From Nevskiaceae bacterium (lineage in GTDB: Bacteria > Pseudomonadota > Gammaproteobacteria > Nevskiales > Nevskiaceae), in NCBI GenBank assembly GCA_004297005.1, contig SCVA01000013.1, forward strand, positions 12,501 through 76,500: a stretch of DNA of 64,000 bases, written 5' to 3'. The translations under genes were made by a program, and so were the position numbers. Position 1 is the first letter of the stretch. Every line of letters starts with the position of its first letter. The notes under the pieces are model-generated. The model was not told where the DNA came from. It made no database searches and saw only the letters and a list, made by a program, of their open reading frames with translations. This document shows positions 29,158-37,983 of the stretch, one piece after another.

Positions 29158-29186
29158 CCGGCTCCCTAATCGGAGCCGGTTTTTTT
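29158..29186 (+). terminator. Intrinsic terminator after pilA
   Basis: CCGGCTCC (29158-29165) and GGAGCCGG (29172-29179) form a perfect 8 bp stem with a 6-base loop, followed by seven T. It lies 18 bases past the pilA stop. The start codon of the next gene follows the T-run directly at 29187, and GGAG within the 3' arm is the only visible ribosome-binding site for that gene. Confidence 0.9.
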
Positions 29187-31130
29187 ATGCCCAAGATCCT
29201 TTTTCAACAACGACAGCTACTGCTTCTACTTGCCGTCGGCGCGAGCTGCTTTCTGACGGAGGTAGAACCGCAGCTTTATATTCTGGCGTTGTGTATGGCA
29301 CTCCTACTCGGACTGCTCATACGGAGCGTAGTCGCCGCATCTTCACTGGGGACCCAACTCCGCCTCCCATGGGGCATCCCGGCGCTGCTTGCGACAGTGT
29401 TCGTCGCGCTATGCTTGGCTTCTACCTCAACTAGCGTCATGCCCACAACGAGTTGGTGGTTTGCCTGGATCTTGTCGGCCCAGATGATCGCCTTCCTCGT
29501 CTGGCGCTCTCTTGCCCACGGGTATGCGACATGGCGGACCATCGACAACGGCCTTAGCCTCATTTTGGCAACCCTCTCGATCTGGGCCATCGCCGAGTTT
29601 TTGGAAACCGCGTGGCGAGCGAATGGCCCATTTCTCGACTACAACGCTTTCGGCGCGTTGCTCTACCTGCTCATCGTTCCCCAGATCGCAACGATCATCG
29701 GCGAATCGAAAAACGAAAAGTCCGGCCTCGCTTGGTGTTCCTCCGCTCTCGGGATTCTCGCCCTATTCACGACACAGTCCCGCGGCGCCACCGCTGTTTT
29801 CCTGCTCGCGAGCCTCGTCTTGGCACTCGCCGCACTCCGCTCCAACACATTCAACAAGCGCGCTGCGCTCAAACTGGCAGCGCTGTCTGTTGCTGCATAT
29901 ACATTCTCCAAGCTTTATCCGGCGACACTTTCTTTTCGACCACTAGATCTCGCCTCCGACCCCTCGACTAGCTACCGCCTGATGATGTGGAAGTCAGCAT
30001 GGCAAGCGTTTCTTGACCACCCTTGGACCGGCACCGGACTTGGGACATACAAGCTCGAATACCTGCATTACAGACTACCAACCGAAATCGGATCATCCGG
30101 AGACCTAGCCCACTGCGACTATATCCAGTTGCTAATGGAGGGAGGGCCCATCCTGTTAGCCGCTCTGCTGGCCTGGGGCATTTACGTCGCGGCCCTCGCC
30201 AAGCGCTTGTGGAACAAGCTCAATGAGCCAAACATTGATTCCGAAACCCGCCGCAAAAGCATTAGCGCATTCGCCTTGCTTATCGCGGTTCTAGGGCTTT
30301 TCCTTCATGCGGCCGTCAATTTTATTTTTTATGTTTTGCCGATTTCGATCATTGCCGGGCTCTACATCGCACAAGCACAAACCGCACTAAAAAATACACC
30401 GCCAAAAAAAATTGATCTCGGCATCCATCCCATCTTCGCCGCCGCCATCCCCAGCACGCTCGTCGCCCTATGTACGCTAGGAATGCTAATAGACTGGGGT
30501 GGCAGCATTTCCCTCAATAATGCCTACAAGTTCGATTTCATCGAGAAGCGCCTACAGGATCCAACGACCCGATATCGATTGGCCCGACTAATTCTCGCCG
30601 CGCGCCCAAACCATGTATCTGCACACGAGGTCGCGACCAAAGCAGCTACCGACCTCGCCCTTGAAAACGGCGGTGATGCTTTGGGCGTCGCCTGGGCCGA
30701 GATAGCCCTTGATGAAGCGAAAGACTGGCAAGCGTCAAGCCGGGGGAACCCTTTCGTACTATTCCACACGGGTCAACTGCTATGGCGCTATCCATCGCTC
30801 CAGTCTGCGATGAGCCCGGATTTTCCTGATCGCCCGGACTTGTTGTTTAAAGCCGCAATAGATCGGTATCACAATTTTGCGTCCGCCTACTTGGTGGCAG
30901 CTCGCTACTACGAAGACCAGAATGCCCCACAAGATGCATTCCAGGTTCTGGCCTCAGGCCTGCCATGGATGCGTCTGCCGGTGCCCAATGGAGAAACCGT
31001 TATTGAATGGCAAAAGCTCTTGCGGGAAGGGCGGCGGCTAGCGGAGCTCCTGAAGGAGGCCAAGCTCCCGCCCGAACTGAAAGCGGCGCAGGACGAGTTT
31101 CTGTCCTTGGATTTCAATGCAGGCCACTGA
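29187..31130 (+). CDS. O-antigen ligase/Wzy-type membrane protein, probable pilin glycosyltransferase
   Basis: Multi-pass membrane protein of 647 residues. About ten hydrophobic helices span residues 1-430, with the Wzy_C/WaaL-type loop containing PWTGTGLGTYKLEY and the conserved SSGDLAHCDYIQLLMEGG. A soluble C-terminal part (about 440-647) is helical and TPR-like. The pilA-adjacent position fits TfpO/PglL-type enzymes that move glycans from lipid carriers to pilin. The start at 29187 is immediately after the pilA terminator. The DNA is visibly more AT-rich than pilB-pilD, suggesting lateral transfer. The glycan and acceptor are unknown. Confidence 0.8.
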   Translation: MPKILFQQRQLLLLLAVGASCFLTEVEPQLYILALCMALLLGLLIRSVVAASSLGTQLRLPWGIPALLATVFVALCLASTSTSVMPTTSWWFAWILSAQMIAFLVWRSLAHGYATWRTIDNGLSLILATLSIWAIAEFLETAWRANGPFLDYNAFGALLYLLIVPQIATIIGESKNEKSGLAWCSSALGILALFTTQSRGATAVFLLASLVLALAALRSNTFNKRAALKLAALSVAAYTFSKLYPATLSFRPLDLASDPSTSYRLMMWKSAWQAFLDHPWTGTGLGTYKLEYLHYRLPTEIGSSGDLAHCDYIQLLMEGGPILLAALLAWGIYVAALAKRLWNKLNEPNIDSETRRKSISAFALLIAVLGLFLHAAVNFIFYVLPISIIAGLYIAQAQTALKNTPPKKIDLGIHPIFAAAIPSTLVALCTLGMLIDWGGSISLNNAYKFDFIEKRLQDPTTRYRLARLILAARPNHVSAHEVATKAATDLALENGGDALGVAWAEIALDEAKDWQASSRGNPFVLFHTGQLLWRYPSLQSAMSPDFPDRPDLLFKAAIDRYHNFASAYLVAARYYEDQNAPQDAFQVLASGLPWMRLPVPNGETVIEWQKLLREGRRLAELLKEAKLPPELKAAQDEFLSLDFNAGH

Positions 31131-31191
31131 TATGAGAACGGCTTCTCCTGCGCAAGGTTGGCCGACCTCGGAAGAGTTACTTTATGACCGG

Positions 31192-31207
31192 GTAGACTCC
31201 TGTCTAC
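31192..31207 (+). other. Small stem-loop in the pilB leader
   Basis: GTAGAC-TCCT-GTCTAC is a perfect 6 bp stem with a 4-base loop in the 180-base gap between the ligase gene and pilB. There is no T-run after it. I found no convincing promoter in this gap beyond weak partial -10/-35 matches. Confidence 0.35.
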
Positions 31208-31310
31208 ACCGTAGTCCAGAGCGGCGTTAGGGCCACAATCGGGTGAGGTCCGCGTTAGTATCCGGCAGGTTGGTCCTATCGACAGGGCCGGAGCCACGAG
31301 GGACTCCACG

Positions 31311-33050
31311 ATGTCCACAGTCAATCCTGCGCAACCCGTCTCACAACCCTACCTTGGCGGTCTTGCCCGACGGCTACTCAATGACAAGTTGATCAGCGAC
31401 GAGCTCGCCCGCGATCTGCAGCAGAAGGCGGTCAAGCAGAGCCGCTCGTTTGTCGAGCTGCTGGTGGAGAGCAAGCAGCTCACCGCCGTGCAGGTGGCGG
31501 ATGTCGCCAGCGGCGAGTTTGGCTCGCCCTTGCTCGACCTGAGCGCCATCGAGCTGGACAGCCAGGCCGCCAAGGATGTCGGCGAAAAGCTGATGCGCAA
31601 GCACCGCGCGCTGCCGCTGTTCAAGCGCGGCAAGAAGCTGTTCGTGGCGATCTCCGACCCGATGAACGTCCAGGCGCTGGATGAGTTCAAGTTCGCCACC
31701 GGCTTCGTCACCGAGGCGATCCTGGTCGAGGACGATAAGTTGGCCAAGGCCATCGAGATCGCCGCCAGCGCCGCCGATACCTCGATGATGATGGGCAGCG
31801 AGGACAGCGACCTCGAAAACCTGGAGGTCGCCGACGAGGACGATGGCAAGGAGCCGGACATTTCCCGCTCCGACGCCGACGACGCCCCCATCGTCCGCTA
31901 CGTGAACAAGATCCTGGTCGATGCCATCAGCCGCGGCGCCTCGGACATCCACTTCGAGCCCTACGAAAAGTTCTACCGCATCCGCTACCGTCAGGACGGC
32001 GAGCTGAAGACCATCGCCCAGCCGCCGGTGAGCCAGGGCAGCCGCATCGCCGCCCGCGTCAAGGTGATGAGCCGCATGGACCTGGCCGAACGCCGGGTGC
32101 CGCAGGACGGCCGCATCAAGCTCAACCTGTCCAAGTCGAAATCCATCGACTTCCGCGTCAACAGCTGCCCGACACTCTGGGGCGAGAAGATCTGCGCCCG
32201 TATCCTCGACGCCTCCAGCGCCATGCTGGGCATTGACGTGCTGGGCTACGAGGCGGAGCAGAAGGCCGCCTACATGAAGGCGCTGGAGCAGCCGCAGGGC
32301 ATGATCCTGGTCACCGGCCCCACCGGCTCCGGCAAGACGGTGTCGCTCTACACCGGCTTGAACATCCTCAACACCGACGACATCAACATCTCCACTGCCG
32401 AGGACCCGGCGGAAATCAACCTGCCCGGCATCAACCAGGTCAACGTCAACCCGAAGACCGGACTGACCTTCGCGGCGGCGCTGAAAGCCTTCCTGCGACA
32501 GGATCCGGACGTGATCATGGTCGGCGAAATCCGCGACCTGGAAACGGCGGAAATCGCCATTAAGGCGGCGCAGACCGGCCACTTGGTGCTCTCCACCCTT
32601 CACACTAACGACGCGCCGCAGACCATCGTCCGCCTGATGAACATGGGCGTGCCGGGCTACAACATCGCCAGCACGCTGTCGCTGGTGATCGCCCAGCGCC
32701 TGGCGCGGCGGCTGTGCAAGAGCTGTAAGCGGCCGGCCAACATCCCGCGCGCCGAACTGATCCGCAACGGCTTCAAGCCCGAGCAGTTGGACGAGCCCGG
32801 AGCACAGATCATGGAAGCGGTGGGTTGCGACCAGTGCGACCGCGGCTACAAGGGCCGCACCGGCATCTACCAGGTCATGCCCTTCTCCGAAGCCATGGGG
32901 CGCATCGTGATGGAGGGCGGCAACGCCATGGACATCGCCGACCAGGCCCGCAAGGAAGGCATCAAGGACCTGCGCGAATCAGCCCTGAAGAAAGTGCTGG
33001 ACGGCCACATCGATCTGCTCGAGGCCAACCGCTGCACGGTTTCGGAATAA
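31311..33050 (+). CDS. pilB: Type IV pilus assembly ATPase PilB
   Basis: Hexameric ATPase that drives pilus extension. The 579-residue protein has an N-terminal MshEN-like domain, an acidic linker (about 160-190, rich in D/E), the ATPase core with Walker A GPTGSGKT (336-343), Asp boxes, a Walker B region in QDPDVIMVGEIRD and the His box in LVLSTLHTNDAP. The zinc tetracysteine motif is present as CKSCKRP and CDQCDRGYKGR. These features separate it from retraction ATPase PilT. It is followed by pilC (40 bases) and pilD in the usual order. Confidence 0.97.
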   Translation: MSTVNPAQPVSQPYLGGLARRLLNDKLISDELARDLQQKAVKQSRSFVELLVESKQLTAVQVADVASGEFGSPLLDLSAIELDSQAAKDVGEKLMRKHRALPLFKRGKKLFVAISDPMNVQALDEFKFATGFVTEAILVEDDKLAKAIEIAASAADTSMMMGSEDSDLENLEVADEDDGKEPDISRSDADDAPIVRYVNKILVDAISRGASDIHFEPYEKFYRIRYRQDGELKTIAQPPVSQGSRIAARVKVMSRMDLAERRVPQDGRIKLNLSKSKSIDFRVNSCPTLWGEKICARILDASSAMLGIDVLGYEAEQKAAYMKALEQPQGMILVTGPTGSGKTVSLYTGLNILNTDDINISTAEDPAEINLPGINQVNVNPKTGLTFAAALKAFLRQDPDVIMVGEIRDLETAEIAIKAAQTGHLVLSTLHTNDAPQTIVRLMNMGVPGYNIASTLSLVIAQRLARRLCKSCKRPANIPRAELIRNGFKPEQLDEPGAQIMEAVGCDQCDRGYKGRTGIYQVMPFSEAMGRIVMEGGNAMDIADQARKEGIKDLRESALKKVLDGHIDLLEANRCTVSE

Positions 33051-33090
33051 GCTGTAGATACAGTCAGCACACCCCATACGGAACAGGCTC

Positions 33091-34338
33091 ATGGCAACCG
33101 CAGCGAACTCCGCCAAGGCAGGCGTCAAGCCGGCCGTAAAGGACTACACCTTTACCTGGGAAGGCACCGACCGTAAGGGCAACAAGCTGAAGGGGCAAAT
33201 GCTCGGCCCGAACGACGGCCATGTGCGCTTCCAGCTGCGCAAGCAGGGCATCAATCCGATCCGGGTCAACAAGAAGTTGGAACTGTTCGGCAGCGGCAAG
33301 AAGCCGATCACCGGCCAGGACATCGCCATCTTCAGCCGCCAGATGGCGACCATGATGAAGGCCGGTGTACCCCTGGTGCAGGCGCTGGAACTGGTCGGCC
33401 GCGGCAACGAGAACAAGTCGATGGCCGAGATGATCATGCAGATCAAGGCCGGCATCGAGGGCGGCCTGTCGCTATCGGAGAGTCTGGCCAAGTTCCCGGT
33501 CCACTTCGACGACTTGTTCGTCAACCTGGTCGAGGCCGGTGAAAAATCGGGCGCGCTGGAGTCGCTGCTCGACAAGATCGCCACCTACAAGGAAAAAACC
33601 GAGCAGATCAAGAAGAAGGTCAAGAAGGCGCTCACCTACCCGGCGGCGGTGGTGGTGGTGGCCTTCGTGGTGACCGGCATCCTGCTGTATTTCGTGATTC
33701 CGCAGTTCGAAGACCTGTTCAAGGGCTTCGGCGCCGATCTGCCGGCGTTCACCCAGATGGTGGTGCAGTTGTCGAAGTTCGTGCAGGCCTACTGGTGGGT
33801 GGTGATCGGCGTGGTCGCCGGCACTGTCTTCGCCTTCAAGCAGGCGCATCTGCGTTCGGAAAATTTCCGGCGCTTCCTAGATCGTGCCTTCCTGAAAGCC
33901 CCGCTGTTCGGCGACATCCTCTACAAGTCGGCGGTGGCCCGTTTCGCCCGCACGCTCTCGACCATGTTCGCCGCCGGCGTGCCGCTGGTCGATGCCATGG
34001 ACTCGGTGGCCAAGGCCGCCGGCAACATCGTCTACACCGAGGGCATCCAGCGCATGAAGGACCAGGTGTCCACCGGCACCCAGCTACAACTGACCATGTC
34101 GCAGTCCAACCTGTTTCCGGCGATGGCGATCCAGATGATCGGCATTGGCGAGGAGTCGGGCTCGCTGGACGCGATGTGCTCCAAGGTCGCCGACTTCTAC
34201 GAGGAGGAGGTCGACAACATGGTCGACAACCTCTCCAGCCTGATGGAACCGATGATCATGGCCTTCCTGGGCGTCATCGTCGGTGGTCTAGTGGTGGCCA
34301 TGTACCTGCCCATCTTCAAACTCGGCCAGGCCATCTAG
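33091..34338 (+). CDS. pilC: Type IV pilus inner membrane platform protein PilC
   Basis: Inner-membrane platform that couples PilB to the growing pilus. The 415-residue protein has two GspF domains (about 75-195 and 275-400), each with the G-x-x-L-S/P-x-S pattern such as GGLSLSESLAKFPVHF, and three transmembrane helices (near 180-205, 230-250, 385-410). Start MATAANSAKAGVKPAVKDYTFTWEG is family-like. It lies 40 bases after pilB and 15 bases before pilD. Confidence 0.97.
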   Translation: MATAANSAKAGVKPAVKDYTFTWEGTDRKGNKLKGQMLGPNDGHVRFQLRKQGINPIRVNKKLELFGSGKKPITGQDIAIFSRQMATMMKAGVPLVQALELVGRGNENKSMAEMIMQIKAGIEGGLSLSESLAKFPVHFDDLFVNLVEAGEKSGALESLLDKIATYKEKTEQIKKKVKKALTYPAAVVVVAFVVTGILLYFVIPQFEDLFKGFGADLPAFTQMVVQLSKFVQAYWWVVIGVVAGTVFAFKQAHLRSENFRRFLDRAFLKAPLFGDILYKSAVARFARTLSTMFAAGVPLVDAMDSVAKAAGNIVYTEGIQRMKDQVSTGTQLQLTMSQSNLFPAMAIQMIGIGEESGSLDAMCSKVADFYEEEVDNMVDNLSSLMEPMIMAFLGVIVGGLVVAMYLPIFKLGQAI

Positions 34339-34353
34339 GAAGGGACGTTCTCC

Positions 34354-35211
34354 ATGCTCGCAGTCCTGGCGGCCGAGCCGCTGCTGTTGATTGGCCTTTG
34401 CGCGGTGCTCGGCCTGCTGGTCGGCAGCTTCCTCAACGTGGTGATCTACCGCCTGCCGGTGATGATGGAGCGTCGCTGGCAGCGTGAGAGCCGAGAGATC
34501 CTCGGCCTGGAGCCTGGAACGGAGCTGCCCCCACTGGGTTTGGCCCGGCCAGGCTCCCGCTGCGGTGCCTGCGGCGCGCCGATCCGCGCCTGGCAGAACA
34601 TCCCGGTGCTGTCCTGGCTGTTGCTGCGAGGCAAGGCCGCCTGCTGCGGCGCGCCAATCGCCCTGCGTTACCCGCTGGTGGAACTGCTCACCGGCCTGCT
34701 CAGCGGCATCTGCGCCTGGCATTTCGGTTACGGCGCCGCGCTGCCGGGCGCGCTACTGCTGAGCTGGGCGCTGATCACCCTCGCCTTCATCGACCTCGAC
34801 ACCCAACTGCTGCCGGACGACCTCACCCTGCCGCTGCTCTGGCTGGGCCTTCTGCTGGTCCTGGTCGGCGCGCCGGTCACCGGCATCGACCTGCCATCGG
34901 CGGTGATCGGCGCGATGGCCGGCTATATGGTGCTCTGGCTGGTGTTCTGGGCATTCAAGCTGGTCACCGGCAAGGAGGGCCTGGGCTACGGCGACTTCAA
35001 GCTGCTGGCCGCGCTGGGCGCCTGGCTGGGCTGGCAGGCGCTGCCGCAGATCATCCTGTTGTCCTCCCTGGTGGGCGCGGTCAGCGGAATCGCCATGATC
35101 GCCATCAAGCGCCAGCAGCGCGGTGCACCCATGCCCTTTGGCCCCTTCCTCGCCGCCGCCGGCTGGCTGGCGCTGGTCGGCGTTGACGTGCTGAGCCTAT
35201 TCGCGCCATGA
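34354..35211 (+). CDS. pilD: Prepilin peptidase/N-methyltransferase PilD
   Basis: Membrane aspartyl protease that cleaves the PilA leader and methylates the new N-terminus. The 285-residue protein has the catalytic aspartates in FIDLDTQLLPD and GYGDFKLL. The cytoplasmic zinc-binding loop has the first CxxC (RCGACGAP), but the second pair, CxxC in typical PilD proteins (as in GKCSACKAPI), is read here as AACCGAPI, so one cysteine is displaced. Zinc is not needed by every family member. Its stop overlaps the coaE start by four bases (ATGA). Confidence 0.95.
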   Translation: MLAVLAAEPLLLIGLCAVLGLLVGSFLNVVIYRLPVMMERRWQRESREILGLEPGTELPPLGLARPGSRCGACGAPIRAWQNIPVLSWLLLRGKAACCGAPIALRYPLVELLTGLLSGICAWHFGYGAALPGALLLSWALITLAFIDLDTQLLPDDLTLPLLWLGLLLVLVGAPVTGIDLPSAVIGAMAGYMVLWLVFWAFKLVTGKEGLGYGDFKLLAALGAWLGWQALPQIILLSSLVGAVSGIAMIAIKRQQRGAPMPFGPFLAAAGWLALVGVDVLSLFAP

Positions 35212-35804
35212 GTCTGGCCATCGGCCTGACCGGCGGGGTAGCCAGCGGCAAGAGTTACGTACAGGCTCTGTTCGCGGCACTCGGCGTACCGATCATCGAG
35301 GCCGACGATGTCGGCCGCGCGGTGGTGCAGCCGGGGGAACCTGCACTGGCGGAGATCGCCGCCCGTTTCGGCGCCGACATGCTGCTGAGCGATGGCAACC
35401 TGAACCGGTCTCGCATGCGTGAAAAGGTATTTCTGGACGCCGCCGCACTGCGCCAGCTCGAGGCGATCACCCATCCTCACATCCGCGCCCGCCTGCGTGC
35501 CTGGCGCGACGCCCAGACCGCACCCTATTGCCTGCTCTCGGCCGCCATTCTTCTGGAGAGTGGCATGTCCGCTCTGGTCTCGCGGGTGCTGGTGGTGGAC
35601 GCACCCGAGCAGGACCAACTGAGCCGGCTGATACGCCGCGACGGCATTGCCGAGCCTCTGGCGCAGGCCATGCTGGCCCGACAGTGGACCCGCGCCGAAC
35701 GCCTCGCCCGCGCCGACGACGTGATCGACAACCCGGAACCGGCCGGCGATCTCAAGCCGGCCGTGCTGGCGCTGCACCGGCGCTATCTGGATCTGGCGCG
35801 GTGA
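35208..35804 (+). CDS. coaE: Dephospho-CoA kinase
   Basis: Last step of coenzyme A synthesis: phosphorylates dephospho-CoA. The 198-residue protein has the P-loop GLTGGVASGKSYV (5-17), the ADDVGR region and an HPHIRAR segment, all family features. It overlaps pilD by four bases and precedes zapD by about 93 bases, the same order as in E. coli and Pseudomonas. The 93-base spacer holds no obvious gene. Confidence 0.97.
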   Translation: MSLAIGLTGGVASGKSYVQALFAALGVPIIEADDVGRAVVQPGEPALAEIAARFGADMLLSDGNLNRSRMREKVFLDAAALRQLEAITHPHIRARLRAWRDAQTAPYCLLSAAILLESGMSALVSRVLVVDAPEQDQLSRLIRRDGIAEPLAQAMLARQWTRAERLARADDVIDNPEPAGDLKPAVLALHRRYLDLAR

Positions 35805-35897
35805 GCGCCGGAAAACTATCCGCGGCCAAGGCCGAAAAGCGGTTGGCGCGAGGACGCGCATCGTCCAGAATGCGAACTGGTTCTCAGTAGCCGCCGC

Positions 35898-36677
35898 GTG
35901 TCCGAGTTCACCGACGCCATCGTTTTCGAACAGCCCCTGAGCGAGCGGGTAAGGACATTGCTGCGCCTGGAATTCCTGTTCCAGCAGCGTCGCCACCATA
36001 CCTTGGACTCCTCGCCCTGGAGTCTGCGTGCCAGTCTGCAGGCCTTGCTCGACATCATCGCGCTGACCGCTCGCTCCGACCTGAAGAGCGAAGTCATCAA
36101 GGAGATTCAGGAGCAACAGATCGCACTCAACCGCCTGCCCGGGGTGCTGGTCGGCCTGGAGGCCGCCAGTGCCCAGCAGCAGTTGCACGACGCCCTGCGC
36201 GGGGTGCAGCGGCTGTCCACGCATTTCGCCGGCTCGGTACTGCGCAGCCACGAGTTTCTCGACGCGGTCGCCAAGCGCAGCGCCATTCCCGGCGGCGCGG
36301 CGCCCTTCGATCTGCCGGCGGTACACCGCTGGCTGGCGGAGCCGCCGCTGCGCGTCCGTGACGACCTCGGCCGCTGGTTCGCGCACTTCGCGCCGTACGA
36401 GACCGCCATCGAGGTCTGCCTCAAGGTGCTGCGTCACTCCGGACGCACCCAGAATCTCACCGCCCAGGGCGGCGTGCATCTGCACATGCCACAGAGCGCC
36501 CACCAGCTCCTGCGAGTCTCGGTGGTCGCCGACGGCGCGCTATATCCGGAAATCAGCGCTGGCCGCCACCGCTACAGCCTGCGCTTCATGCAGCAGCGCG
36601 ACGTCGATACCCGCGCTCAGCAGGCCAGCCGCGACGTACCCTTTCGCCTGCAGTGCTGCTCGCTGCTGATCCCATGA
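35898..36677 (+). CDS. zapD: Cell division protein ZapD
   Basis: FtsZ-binding protein that bundles protofilaments at the Z-ring. The 259-residue protein has the family start [21 protein letters not shown] and conserved central and C-terminal segments ([21 protein letters not shown]-like). Start is GTG/ATG-type at 35898 with [10 protein letters not shown]. Its stop overlaps the yacG start as ATGA (36674-36677), so the two are translationally coupled, as in E. coli. Confidence 0.95.
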   Translation: MSEFTDAIVFEQPLSERVRTLLRLEFLFQQRRHHTLDSSPWSLRASLQALLDIIALTARSDLKSEVIKEIQEQQIALNRLPGVLVGLEAASAQQQLHDALRGVQRLSTHFAGSVLRSHEFLDAVAKRSAIPGGAAPFDLPAVHRWLAEPPLRVRDDLGRWFAHFAPYETAIEVCLKVLRHSGRTQNLTAQGGVHLHMPQSAHQLLRVSVVADGALYPEISAGRHRYSLRFMQQRDVDTRAQQASRDVPFRLQCCSLLIP

Positions 36678-36868
36678 ATCCGCCCCGCATCGGCGCCTGC
36701 CCGACCTGCCGCAAATCCTCCTCGTTGGAACCCAGCAATCCCTGGCGACCGTTCTGCAGCGAGCGCTGCAAGCTGATCGACCTCGGCGCCTGGGCCAGCG
36801 GCCGCTATTCGATCCCGGCGGTGGAAAACGATGAGGACGAACCGCGTCCGCCTCAGGACGACCAGTAG
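36674..36868 (+). CDS. yacG: DNA gyrase inhibitor YacG
   Basis: Small zinc-finger protein, 64 residues, that inhibits DNA gyrase in E. coli by binding GyrB. The track start 36653 is seven codons too early; ATG 36674 overlaps the zapD stop. The four zinc cysteines appear as CPTC and FCSERCK, followed by the [12 protein letters not shown] segment typical of YacG and an acidic tail. The last 16 bases overlap the convergent Nudix-ThiE gene. Confidence 0.94.
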   Translation: MNPPRIGACPTCRKSSSLEPSNPWRPFCSERCKLIDLGAWASGRYSIPAVENDEDEPRPPQDDQ

Positions 36869-37800
36869 GCGCTGATTCCGGCAACCCCCTGGGCGTAATG
36901 CGCCTGTGCCTGTTCAAGCTCGGCCGGCCCCAGGCCGCCTAGCGCATAGACCGGGATCGGCACCAGCCCACGACGCTCGGCGAATCCGCTCCAGCCCAGC
37001 GCCGGGGCTCCAGGGTGACTGGCGGTGGCTTGCACCGACCCAAGGACCGCGGCATCAAAGCCCAGCGCCGCCGCGCGCTCCAGCTCGGCGGCGGCGTGCA
37101 CCGAGGCGACGCACAGTTCCAGACCCGGCGGCCTGGCTTGCAGCTGCATCAGCGCACGGCTGTCGGCATGCCAGCCGGCAGCACCCAGCGCCACCGCCAT
37201 GGCGGGATCGCGGTCCAGCAACAACTGCAAGCCGGAGCTGCGGGTGGCGGCGATCCACTCGGCGGCGTGACGGGCATAGTCACCATCGCTCAAACCCGGC
37301 CAGCGCAGACGCAGCAGCGCGCCGGCCGGCAGCCGCGCCAGCCGCGGCAGCAGCTGGCGCGGTTCGGTCGTCGGCGGCGTGAAGACGTAGTGCGGCGCCA
37401 GGCGCAACGCGCTGGCGATCGGCGCCACCGTCGGTAGCGCCGGCTCCTGCGCCGCCAGGTGCGCCGGCGGCAACCAGGCAAAGGCTTGCCGCTCGCGCGA
37501 CTGCGGCTGCCCTTCGAACGCGGTGACCAGCCAGGTATCGAGCACTACCCGGCGATTGCTGTAGTCGTGGGCGAAGCGGATCAGCGGCCGCGCCGCGCGC
37601 AGCTCCACGCCCAGTTCCTCGTGCAACTCGCGCTTGAGCGCCTGCAAGGGGGTTTCCCCGTCCTCGATCTTGCCGCCCGGGAATTCCCACCAGCCGGCGG
37701 CGATCTTGCCTTCCGGCCGCTGCGCCATCAGCACCTGGCCATCCGGGCGGCAGAGCACCCCGCAGGCGACATGGATAGTAGGCCGGATAAGATCAGACAC
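36853..37800 (-). CDS. Nudix hydrolase (MutT-like) fused to a ThiE-like domain
   Basis: Two-domain protein of 315 residues from the GTG at 37800 ([16 protein letters not shown]); the track's upstream TTG adds an unlikely head that lies in a repeat element. N-terminal MutT domain (about 8-130) has the Nudix box [23 protein letters not shown] and would hydrolyse oxidised nucleotides such as 8-oxo-dGTP. The C-terminal ThiE/TenI-like TIM barrel (about 150-310) has LDRD, an SVH-A segment and [11 protein letters not shown], but I do not see the full active-site set of thiamine phosphate synthase. Such fusions are known at this locus in Pseudomonas. Confidence 0.88.
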   Translation of the reverse strand: MSDLIRPTIHVACGVLCRPDGQVLMAQRPEGKIAAGWWEFPGGKIEDGETPLQALKRELHEELGVELRAARPLIRFAHDYSNRRVVLDTWLVTAFEGQPQSRERQAFAWLPPAHLAAQEPALPTVAPIASALRLAPHYVFTPPTTEPRQLLPRLARLPAGALLRLRWPGLSDGDYARHAAEWIAATRSSGLQLLLDRDPAMAVALGAAGWHADSRALMQLQARPPGLELCVASVHAAAELERAAALGFDAAVLGSVQATASHPGAPALGWSGFAERRGLVPIPVYALGGLGPAELEQAQAHYAQGVAGISAYWSS

Positions 37801-37825
37801 GGGAGCTTCAGTCGCCGTTGTGAGT

Positions 37826-37980
37826 GAAGGCAGGCGAGGTGAATAGCAGCGCAGCAACCGCAGCGTCGCAGCGCCGCGTGAGGGCGTTTGGCTTACGAGG
37901 GAGTGACATTAAGTCACTCCCCAGCCCGGCCAAACGCAGCAGCGCCTGAACCTCGCCTGCCGAGCGCAGCAGGCGAATGA
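37826..37980. repeat. Nested inverted-repeat element between argJ and the Nudix-ThiE gene
   Basis: Three perfect inverted repeats are nested: CAGGCGAGGT (37831-37840)/ACCTCGCCTG (37950-37959), GCGTTTGGC (37884-37892)/GCCAAACGC (37929-37937), and GGGAGTGAC (37899-37907)/GTCACTCCC (37913-37921) around ATTAA. A further CGCCTG...CAGGCG hairpin (37954-37975) competes with the outer stem. No ORF is plausible. It looks like a REP-like or MITE-like small repeat, not a simple terminator because no T-run follows. Whether other copies exist cannot be known from this window. Confidence 0.65.
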
Positions 37981-37983
37981 GGC

